Assembly: GCA_021292165.1 (NCBI GenBank)
Contig: CM037876.1
Location: 110,613,379 to 110,677,378, forward strand
DNA length: 64,000 bases
DNA from: Shinisaurus crocodilurus
Taxonomy: Eukaryota > Chordata > Lepidosauria > Squamata > Shinisauridae
Direction of reading: 5' to 3'
Under the pieces are notes generated by a model. The model searched no databases. It was given only the letters and a program-made list of their open reading frames with translations, and was not told the DNA's origin. Position 1 is the first letter of the stretch, and every line of letters begins with the position of its first letter. This document shows, one piece after another, positions 1 through 8,277 of this stretch. The position numbers and the translations under genes were made by a program.

Positions 1-1365
1 AGGAACCTGGGAACTACAGGCCAGTAGTCTGACATCAATCCCTGGGAAAATTTTGGAGCAGATTATAAAGAAGTCAGTCTGCAAGCACCTTGAAAACAAT
101 GCGGTGATTACTAGAAGCCAGCATGGATTTGTCAAGAACAAATCCTGCCAGACTAATCTGATCTCATTTTTGGATCGGGTAACCCCCCTTGTGGACTGTG
201 GGAATGCTGTGGACGTCATATATCTGGACTTCAGCAAAGCTTTCGACAAAGTGCCTCATGATATCCTGATTAGCAAGTTAGCTAAAAGTGGGCTAGATGG
301 AACAACTATCAGGTGGATCCACAATTGGCTACAGAATCGGACTCAAAGAGTGCTTATCAATGGTTCCTTCTCAAACTGGGGAGAGGTAACGAACGGGGTA
401 CCACAGGGCTCGGTCCTGGGCCCAGTGCTCTTCAACATTTTTATTAATGACTTGGATGAGGAGGTGCAGGGAATGCGTATCAAATTTGCAGATGACACAA
501 AGTTGGGTGGAACAGCTAATACTCTAGAAGACAGAAACAAAATTCAAAGCGATCTCGATAGGCTGGAGCGCTGGGCCGAAAACAACAGGATGAAATTTAA
601 TAGGGATAAATGCCAAGTGCTGCACCTAGGGAAAGGAAACCAAATGCAGAATGGGGGACACTTGGCTCAACAATACTACAAGTGAGAAGGATCTTGGAAT
701 TGTGGTAGATCACAAACTGAATATGAGCCAGCAATGCGATGTGGCTGCAAAGAAGGCAAATGCAATTTTGGGCTGTATTAATAGAAGTATAGCTTCCAAA
801 TCGCGGGAAGTGATAATTCCCCTTTACTCAACACTGGTTAGGCCTCATCTTGAGTACTGCATCCAGTTCTGGGCACCACACTTTAAGAAGGACGTAGACA
901 AACTGGAGAGGGTTCAGAGGCGGACAACAAGGATGATAAAGGGACTGGAAACAAGGCCCTATGAGGAGAGACTGAAAGAACTGGGCATGTTTAGCCTTCA
1001 GAAGAGGAGACTGAGGGGAGATATGATAGCACTCTTCCAGTACTTGAAGGATTGTCAGAGGAGGGCCAGAATCTCTTCTCAATCATCCCAGTTTGCAGGA
1101 CACGGAATAATGGGCTCAAGTTACAGGAAGCCAGATTCCAGCTGAACATCAGGAAAAATTTCCTGACGGTCAGAGCAATAAGACAATGGAACCAACTAGC
1201 TAGGGAGGTGGTGGGCTCTCCCAATCTGGAGGCATTCAAGGTGCAGCTGGACAGCCATCTGTCAGGGATGCTTTGACCTGGATTCCTGCATTGAGCAGGG
1301 GGTTGGACTCGATGGCCTTGTGGGCCCCTTCCAATTCCACTATTCTATGATTCTATGATTCTAGG
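1..1365 (+). mobile_element. CR1 LINE, reverse transcriptase and 3' end, frameshifted
   Basis: Non-LTR retrotransposon of the CR1 clade; its 5' part lies outside the window. Frames at 53-685, 651-1145 and 1052-1276 together cover the reverse transcriptase from its palm to the C-terminus: YLDFSKAFDKVPHDIL, GVPQGSVLGPVLFNIFINDL, the catalytic box FADDTKLGG, and the C-terminal LVRPHLEYC and [13 protein letters not shown] blocks typical of CR1. The frame changes near 655-680 and again near 1050, so no complete product can be made. The 3' end carries the CR1 hallmark, a GGTTGGACTCGATGGCCTTG block followed by tandem ATTCTATG-type octamers (1338-1365). The coding part is otherwise open over about 1.2 kb, so the copy is moderately young. 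The clade assignment is secure; the subfamily is not determined. Confidence 0.93.
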
Positions 1366-2005
1366 GCCAGGGGAGGCTGGTGTTGACTCCAATGTCAGTG
1401 GGGCTCCTCATCCATGGCAGCTTATATTCTGAGCTTTATAGGAGCTATCCATGGTGCTGAACCCCATCCTGAAAATAGGTTCACCACAGCGCATTGCTAT
1501 AAGGCTCAGAATAAAAGCGGCAGCGGATAAGGAGCCCCACTGACTTGGAGTCACCAGCCTCCCGATTCCATGCCTGTTGTGAGGAAACACTCCGCTTCTT
1601 TTTCTTGTTTGGAGGGGGGGGGGTGAGAAACATTTTGTAAGAAAATTTGTGCAGTGTGCAACTGTTACAAAGCTCAGCATCCACTGAAGTCAAGGGGTAA
1701 TGTTTATGGGATAAGAGAGCAAAGAGCCAAAGATGCAAGCCATGGCCAAAGGTCTGTCCACTCCACGGCACATTGCCTTTCAAAATAATCTTCATTTTTA
1801 CAGGAATGGTCTCTAAATATTTGACCAGCAGTTTCCTGCATATTTGCCTAACTTGTGGGAAAGTGGAGAGGTGGCTTGCCGTAAGTAAATAAGGTAGCTC
1901 CCAGTTCAAACGTATCTCAGACCAGCTATGAACTCACTGTTGTCTTGTGCTAGTGACTGGGTGGGTTCACACGACACGCGAAGCCATCAGGGCTTATCAG
2001 CTACG
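1366..2005. other. Unassigned intergenic DNA
   Basis: No gene is seen. There is a G-run at 1613-1623. The stretch 1958-1990 (gggttcacacgacacgc) resembles one arm of a palindromic repeat that recurs around 16000-16160, and it continues after the hAT insertion at 2571. The target of that hAT insertion was therefore probably itself repetitive. Confidence 0.4.
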
Positions 2006-2562
2006 CAGGGCCGGCGCTACCGCTAGGCAGACCCAGGCGGCTGCCTAGGGCGCGTGGCGGAAGAGGGCGCGAATGCTGCGCTCCTTCCTCGCCGCCGGCG
2101 CGCTCCTGCCCCACCTGCCGCCTCCCCCACGCCTCCCCGTGCGCCCGCCCGCCGCCGCCGCACCTCTCCCCCGCTCGCGCGCCCGCGCGCCCGCGCGCCC
2201 GCGCGCCCGCGCGCCTGCCCGCCACCTACTTACCTTCGTGTCGTTTCCGGAGTCCTGCCGGCGTTGTTTTGACGGGAGGAACCAGGGCAACAGGGCTTAA
2301 ACAGCCCTGTTGCCCTGGTTTCCCCGGCAAAAAAAAAAAGCGCAGGGGTCCTGTGGCGTCGGAGGAGGAGGAGGAGGAGGAGGCGGCGGCGGCAGCAGCA
2401 GCAGCCAGCATGGGGGGGGGAAGGTAGGTGGTGGCGGCGGCGGCGGCGCAGGGGGGGGTTGCAGAGCAGGGCTGCCTTGCTCCAGAGCCCCCCCACGGCA
2501 TGAGAGGGGGGGCGCTAAATATAATTTGGCCTAGGGCGCCAAACAGCCCTGCACCGTTCCTG
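2006..2562. mobile_element. Non-autonomous hAT element with 8-bp target duplication
   Basis: The element starts cagggccggcgctacc and ends in a degenerate inverted copy (…gcaccgttcctg). It is flanked by perfect 8-bp direct repeats CAGCTACG at 1998-2005 and 2563-2570, the duplication length of hAT transposases. Its ends match those of the 166-bp element at 36315-36480, including a shared subterminal block (ctagggcgcc / ctagggcacc). The interior is low-complexity and very CpG-rich, with an 8-bp tandem repeat of type cgcgcgcc (about 2173-2214), GGA/GGC runs near 2360-2400 and an A-run at 2329. Several long open frames here arise only from base composition. There is no transposase. Confidence 0.8.
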
Positions 2563-2570
2563 CAGCTACG

Positions 2571-3250
2571 CCGTGTGGGTTGTTTGCGGCCAGGAATGCC
2601 TGACAGACGATCAGGCGTTTCGTGGGTTGGCTCTGCCTGTCCTTCTTCCCCCAGTCCCAGGGATCTTTGCAGCAGAATCAACATCCCACCATCCTTTGCG
2701 TCCTCGCTACATAGGCAGCCCTTTTCTGATTGGCCTGCAGTGCGGTCGGGGCATGTGGTGCCTTTGCCAGCTCCCCTCCCATCCGCCATCCCCACCGCCC
2801 CTCTCACAGCCCCATGCCAGTTAATACAAATGGAAAAGGTTTCTCTCCTTCTCCATCCAGTTCCCTGGTCGCGGTTTGTGTTGCAGCCGCTGCCACTGGA
2901 CGCCTTCCCCTCCCTCCCTCCCTCCACCACCGTAGAACTGCTGAAGAAGCACAAAGTGTCGTCCCCGATCCGTATTTAGAAAACAAAGAAATTAAAGCAT
3001 CTACAGAAAACCCAAGTCTCATTTGTAAGGCACCAGGGGGCATCTTATAGGAAATGACTATAGGGATGAGTATAGGGGGGTGCTTATAGAAAAGGGATGC
3101 CTACAGCGTGGAAGGGTATAGGCAAGGGTGGTTATTAGGGAGCTTACACATGGAGGGAAACTCCCCTAGGTCTGCTAATATCCCCAATACAGGCAAAGAT
3201 CTAGTTGCTGAAATAGAAGAGGGTAAAGAAGCTGCACTATAATATGACAG
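2571..3250. other. Unassigned intergenic DNA
   Basis: Open frames in both orientations between 2571 and 3050 are proline-, serine- and arginine-rich and resemble no known protein. No splice-flanked exon or RNA gene could be supported. Confidence 0.35.
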
Positions 3251-3405
3251 GCCTGTGGCTCACGCTGGCTCAGCTTGTCTAAGTGTGGAAAGCTAAGCAG
3301 GGTCAGGCCTGGTTATTACTTGGATGGGAGACCCCTCCTCTAGTTTCCTGCATTGAGCAGGGGGCTGGACTCGATGGCCTTGTAGGCCCCTTCCACCTCT
3401 ATGAT
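3251..3405 (+). repeat. 5S rRNA-derived segment joined to CR1-like tail (candidate SINE)
   Basis: 3251-3333 resembles vertebrate 5S rRNA. The match is strongest from aagctaagcagggtc through ggcctggtta-tacttggatgggagacc, which covers the internal A box, intermediate element and C box of type 1 Pol III promoters. The first 40 nt are diverged. About 11 nt later, 3345-3403 matches the CR1 3' end seen at 1285-1350 (cctgcattgagcagggggct, ggactcgatggccttgtagg) and ends with a ctatgatctata relic of the CR1 terminal octamers. A Pol III head plus a LINE tail is the usual architecture of a SINE. No flanking duplication was found, so a chance junction of a 5S pseudogene with a CR1 fragment remains possible. 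Confidence 0.7.
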
Positions 3406-4579
3406 CTATAAATACAAAAAACACTCATTTCTGGTACATTTAAGGAACGATCCTATGGCCCCTAGACATGGTCTGAGGGGCCATAGGATAGTTTGGATTC
3501 CCAGCTCTGAGGCTGGAGACAGCATTCCGACCTCGGAGCTGGGAATCGGAGCGCAGAACCCTCTCCTCCCCCTCACAGCCGGTGTGGAAAGAACTGCACC
3601 AGTTGCTCTCCAAGGTTGGGAAAGCAACCTCGGAAAAGGGTTAAAGGGGGCATTTCAGGGGTGGGGGAGAGAAGACTGGAGCAGCCAGTGTAAGAGGTAT
3701 CCTGATGCTGCTCCAGCCCCCTTTGAGATGCCATCACTAGATAGATGAAAACGACCGCCTAGCGAAAATACAGAGCGGGAGGAGCAGGGAGGCAAAGATC
3801 ACCTCCATCGCTGCTCTCGCTCTGCATTGGATGAGCATGAGCCTCCAGGATTGCACCCTTAATCTCTTACATCTATTTTATTAACTAATTTAAGTGCCAT
3901 AGTACCAGAGTTAGAATTATTTAGATAATGACTGTAGTTGTAAAATACACAAAAGAACGATAAAAAATATTGCAATATATTCATTAGAATTCTCGTTAGT
4001 ACAGGATTTTTTTAAAAATGAGAAAACGCAGAGATCATAGTATAAAAAAATCAACAAAAAGTTATCACCTAGTGCTACAGATTACATTACTTCCTCGGAT
4101 CAAGGAGTTCAACTAGAACCTTACCTATCTTTGAGGTCTTTCTACAAAATGCAGCCTCCAACCGCCTGTTTCTATGGTATGTGTGTTCTAATTAGCTCTA
4201 GCTTTGAACTAATTTGTTGGAGCCTCAGCATCTTCATGCATCCTTCCCTGGCCAACTAAAGGACTGTGGCTGGGTCCCCTTTTTTGCCCTTTCATGTTCC
4301 CCCTTATTCCTAACTACTGCTTGGCTTCTTCTTCTGGAACAGCTGATCAACGTGAAGTTCCACAGCTACTAAGGATCCTTAGCCAGCTTGGGCAGACCTA
4401 GTCTACTGGAAACAAGAGGCAAGTGCACAAAGTGCTATAAAAGTGAATGAGTGTGTGCTTACAACTTTGGATAGACCCCTCCAACTTTGGATAGACCCCT
4501 CTGTGACCCTTTGTGTCACAGAGAACCAGCCTGATCACACCTCCTTGCCTTAAAATAAATCTTCATCTTGTCCTCTTAT

Positions 4580-4582
<3 letters not shown>
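3406..4582. other. Unassigned intergenic DNA
   Basis: AT-rich single-copy-looking sequence with no gene recognised. There is a short tandem duplication of ccaactttggatagacccct at 4462-4501. Confidence 0.4.

Positions 4583-4609
<27 letters not shown>
4583..4609. repeat. (CA)n microsatellite
   Basis: Uninterrupted CA dinucleotide repeat of about 13 units. Confidence 0.95.
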
Positions 4610-4610
<1 letters not shown>

Positions 4611-5139
4611 TTTTACGCTCACTCCAACCCTCTTTTTCCCTCCCAAGAGTGTTAGGGACCCCGATTTGCCTAATCCCCACTTCCTCAACCTTTCACCTCA
4701 TCAACAAATCCTTCCGACTGCAAGCTGAACTGCCAGCATATATTTGTGGCCTAGTTTAAGCACCGGAACCAGCCTCTGTAAGAACTCAGCAAGTTTCCCC
4801 ACAATCCAAGTTCTCGTTGCAGGCTTGAACAGTTCAATTGCTTTACATGCTTATATTTAAATTGCAAGTGCTCTACTAAGCTATTTTGCCAAATGAAATA
4901 AGTGTACATTTAAAATTCTTGTTTGTGCTCAATAAAAATTCCCCATTGCTTGAAAAAGTTTGTGCATCTGGATTGTTTTGGGCTGTCTTCTTTGCCAAAG
5001 GCACACTGTTGCCACTGTTAAAAAGATTATTTTGATGAATGCATGTTTTTCTAAAATGTGCATGTATTTACCAGCATGCCCCAGCCAGCCATGCTGTTGG
5101 ACTTTTTTCTGTCTAAACATGCATAGGATTGTGCCCTTA

Positions 5140-5375
5140 AGTGCTTTAAAGGTTAACAGCAGCTTTTTGAAATAAGCCCAGAAACAAATAGATAACCAGT
5201 GGATAACTATGATCAGAGTTTTATGGTTTAACTGGCAGACTTCAGTTGAAATTCTGGTTCTGGCACTTTGCACCAATTGCCATTTCTGAACTCTTTTCAA
5301 AGGCAGCACTGTGTAGAGAGCATTACAGTAATCCAACCTGGATATAACTGGGACATGAGTAACCAGGCCCCAGCT
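5140..5375 (-). mobile_element. L2-type LINE fragment
   Basis: The minus-strand frame contains SRLDYCNALYTVLPLKRVQK, the C-terminal block of L2-clade reverse transcriptases, then a degraded WLSI block. It is a short, old, truncated piece. The surrounding sequence from 4610 to 5140 has no recognisable feature. Confidence 0.6.
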
Positions 5376-5738
5376 CCTTCTCGTGCTGAGCCCTGCGGTG
5401 CTTGGGCAGTGGGTTTCTATGCGGGTTGGATGGTGGGCTCCTGCAAGAACAGCGGGGGCGAGGATGCACCTCCGACCTCCTCTGCGGGGTCCATGGTTGC
5501 AACTGACCAAGAAAGGCAGCTGCTAAAGTACCTGTTGGAAGCACATTGGGGTTGGATACAAGTCCCAGCACAGGAGGGGATCTGTGGAAAAGGACTGCAA
5601 CTGTCCTTTTGGCGGGTTCGGGCACTCAGGGGTTAACCGGAACTAGGTTAGCCCTCTGTCAGCGGTATGCGGCTCTCTGGCAGAAGCCGCGACCAATTAT
5701 AACGCAGGAGGAGTGAGGAGACCGAGTTTGAATGGACG

Positions 5739-5742
5739 CTAC
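5739..5742. repeat. Left target-site duplication of the retrovirus
   Basis: CTAC directly precedes the left LTR and is repeated at 14729-14732 directly after the right LTR. Four bases is the duplication length made by gammaretroviral integrases. Confidence 0.85.
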
Positions 5743-6131
5743 TGTTGCAGAAAAATCACCCTTCTGCATAGAACACAGGGACTCGTACCACCTCAGGCTT
5801 GGAAAACAGCTTTATTGCTTGCAAGCGGTTCAGGGGATTACATTCGCCATACTGAACGATTTTTACAGAAGTGATCAGATCCTTATATCAAAGTATAGTA
5901 TACGTCATCAATTATTTGTCACTTACTCGCCGGCTGTTTCCTGTACTTTTGTTATTCTTACATTCTGCTGCGCGGGCAGTCTTATCTACTTCCCTAAATA
6001 CAGTGGGACTATAATTTATTGCCATGTAAGCAGTCTGCGGAGGAAGGGGGGTCTATCTTCAAGCAGTCTGTTCTCAGGAGGGGGGGGATCTTTTTCTGCC
6101 TCAGTTTTCTTTCCATCTTTTTCCCACTTCA
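5743..6131 (-). repeat. 3' LTR of the endogenous retrovirus
   Basis: 389 bp bounded by TG…CA on both strands. In sense orientation a TATA-like GATATAAGG (plus 5881-5889) lies about 70 nt upstream of the AATAAA polyadenylation signal (plus 5811-5816), the expected U3-R spacing. It is preceded in sense by the polypurine tract at 6132-6148. It is nearly identical to the copy at 14341-14728. Confidence 0.93.
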
Positions 6132-6148
6132 TTCCCTCCTTTGAAACT
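6132..6148 (-). promoter_or_regulatory. Polypurine tract
   Basis: On the minus strand the run AAAGGAGGGAA directly abuts the LTR start TGAAGTGGG. This is the RNase H-resistant primer site for plus-strand DNA synthesis. It begins only a few bases after the env stop codon. Confidence 0.85.
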
Positions 6149-6153
6149 CTATC

Positions 6154-8127
6154 TTACTCTTCACATTGAGTTTCACTCATCGGGATGGGATGGTATTCCC
6201 ACATTGCCAGGACTTGGGCAGCAGCTTTTCTTTCGGCTATTAAGCTGAAGCTGTTTTGGAGGGAGCGTATGAGCATTGGAAGGATGCATGGCAGGATTAT
6301 GCATCCTGCGGCCACTAGACCAATCAGGGCGACTATGGCCTGTAAGCCTGGCAGCTTGGGAAACCACCCAGCGAAAGCTTCTCCGAAGTTGAACCCATCC
6401 CAGGTCTGCACTGGAACATGGGCCAACGTTTCAATGCGTTTTGTGATGCTTTCGATTATTTCTCCTTGGTCATCAATTTGCAAACAACAATTACTTAAAT
6501 TGAATTTTCCACAGACACCTCCTTCAGCTGCTAACAAGTAATCTAAAGCTAAGCGGTTTTGATAAATTGCATCTCGAAACTTTGTCTGCTGCTTTGCTAA
6601 TATTTTAAGCGCTTGCGAAGTTTCATTAGATATTAATTCTACTACAGCCTGTAACCTGATTAAGCGATTCAGCATATAAATGGGAGTGCGATACCCATAA
6701 GTTCCATCTTGTGCCCAAGATGCAGGATCATAATACTGTATGATACGCTCTGGGGGCCATTCATTGTCTTTCCAGTTTCCAATTTTTATTTCACGTTTTT
6801 GCCGTGTTTTTGAGGGGGTCTCAAGCGGCAACATGAAGAATGCTGGATTTATGTGGCCCAGGGTGCAGCTCCCAGTCCAGTTGGTGGGGAGAGCAGTTAG
6901 GGCTAGCCTTCCACAAATCCAGTAGACTCCCGGTGGGGCCCTTGTTGCCTTTGTGTATTTCTCTAAGGAAAAGTTTTTCCAGTGTTGTGTGGAGTTGGGC
7001 CAGAAATCCCACTGTTTTGAGGATTCATTCCATGTTTGTGAGCTTAGGCAGGAGGTATTACCCACTATTACTCGACCTGCTGCCCAGGGGCGGCTCAGAC
7101 ACCAGTCAGCTATTATTGCTTGGCGCAGAACCCAAGTGGTCCCCTCTTGCCCATGTCGGGGCATCTGTGTTATGTTGTAAGGAATTGTGTAATCATATTC
7201 TTGTGCATCCCATGGCCATTGGTCTCCCAGTTTTGTCCCTCCACAAATATAACAATTTGACACATTAAGGGACTGAGCTATGGTACTTGCTAGCTCAAGA
7301 AAGAGGTTTTTAGCGACCTCTGAGGGTTGGAACTCGACCGATGCTTGTTCCCAGAACTCAGTAAAGTGTCTGGTGTAGTTTTTAGTTGGGTGATACTTGG
7401 TTTCTATTTCTAGTCTAAGAAGGCCCCCAGGGTCTACTCCACTGGCAAAGAGCCGAATTTCAATTTCTTGCCCGTACTTTTTTATGTATGCTTGGGGATT
7501 GACTATGGTCAGTTTAATTTGGTTACAGCTATACACAGAGCACTTTGTGGACTTGTGAACCCTGGATATTTGGAGAGGCCATCCTGACGTCGGAACGTGT
7601 CGGCCGTCATTCCAAAGGGCACACTTCCAATCTGGGCAATGCCTGTTGTTTCGGCTGTAACATTCTGGATAGCCTGGCGCTTTCTCGGGGCAAATATATA
7701 TTTCGCTGTGGGTATACACCTTGTGCCAACCGAGCTCTGCACCACATGTGGTTGGCCAGTAGGCCATTTTGCACAGGTCAAATATTAAAGACCCGGAGCT
7801 TGTAGCCGACTTTATTTGTGTTTGAGCTACTATGTGACCTTGGGCAGAACCTCGTGCCCGTGCTATTAACCATGTTTGGGCCGGATCTACCTTGGGGTCA
7901 AAGCAGTGTCCAGTTTGAACACACACCGAGTACCATACATTTTTGTAACAACACCTTTTCACTGGCCCTGTTTTGCACCTGTAATGGGTGTGGTACACTA
8001 AGGTGGTAGTTAGGGTCTGTCCTTCTAGCACTTGCTTTTGACAACTGGTACAGTCATTGGTACATGCCCATCCTATTGCTACTATACTATATAAAACAAC
8101 CCATTTTAAAGCATTTGGCGCCGACAT
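6154..8127 (-). CDS. env: Retroviral envelope glycoprotein, uninterrupted frame
   Basis: 657-residue precursor of the surface and transmembrane subunits that would mediate receptor binding and fusion; no stop or frameshift. It begins at an ATG followed by a hydrophobic signal peptide (about residues 8-20). The surface subunit is cysteine-rich with many N-glycosylation sequons and a CYIC motif (292-295), the CxxC that in gammaretroviral Env forms the labile disulfide with the transmembrane subunit. A furin-type RQKR site is at 442-445. The transmembrane subunit has a heptad-rich region (about 486-525), QNRLALDYLLAAEGGVC in the position of the immunosuppressive-type segment, a CX7CC motif (C539, C547-C548), a membrane anchor (about 595-620) and a 37-residue tail. 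The residues right after RQKR are polar, so no classical N-terminal fusion peptide is apparent. The start lies 150 bp after the pol stop, so env would need a spliced message. Whether it is expressed is unknown. Confidence 0.93.
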   Translation of the reverse strand: MSAPNALKWVVLYSIVAIGWACTNDCTSCQKQVLEGQTLTTTLVYHTHYRCKTGPVKRCCYKNVWYSVCVQTGHCFDPKVDPAQTWLIARARGSAQGHIVAQTQIKSATSSGSLIFDLCKMAYWPTTCGAELGWHKVYTHSEIYICPEKAPGYPECYSRNNRHCPDWKCALWNDGRHVPTSGWPLQISRVHKSTKCSVYSCNQIKLTIVNPQAYIKKYGQEIEIRLFASGVDPGGLLRLEIETKYHPTKNYTRHFTEFWEQASVEFQPSEVAKNLFLELASTIAQSLNVSNCYICGGTKLGDQWPWDAQEYDYTIPYNITQMPRHGQEGTTWVLRQAIIADWCLSRPWAAGRVIVGNTSCLSSQTWNESSKQWDFWPNSTQHWKNFSLEKYTKATRAPPGVYWICGRLALTALPTNWTGSCTLGHINPAFFMLPLETPSKTRQKREIKIGNWKDNEWPPERIIQYYDPASWAQDGTYGYRTPIYMLNRLIRLQAVVELISNETSQALKILAKQQTKFRDAIYQNRLALDYLLAAEGGVCGKFNLSNCCLQIDDQGEIIESITKRIETLAHVPVQTWDGFNFGEAFAGWFPKLPGLQAIVALIGLVAAGCIILPCILPMLIRSLQNSFSLIAERKAAAQVLAMWEYHPIPMSETQCEE

Positions 8128-8277
8128 CCTCAGGCTTCTCCCGAGCGATGGACGTCCTTCCGGGTGTGACGCCTGCTAGGGCTAGTTGTCTGGTACGCGA
8201 CTTTTTGTTTTCAGGGGAGAGGTTTCTAGCACTTGCACCCTGAATTGCTGGAGGCGTTATTATGGCCTCGCGGTTCT

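Noticed and set aside
2226..2954. Open frame of 242 codons on the minus strand
   Set aside because: Overlaps the GC-rich interior of a hAT element and shows alanine/serine runs from trinucleotide repeats; no protein similarity recognised.
3251..3333. A functional 5S rRNA gene
   Set aside because: Only the 3' two thirds match well, the first 40 nt are diverged and the 3' end is replaced by a CR1-like tail.
6840..7268. 142-codon plus-strand frame antisense to env
   Set aside because: Shadow of the env frame without recognisable features.
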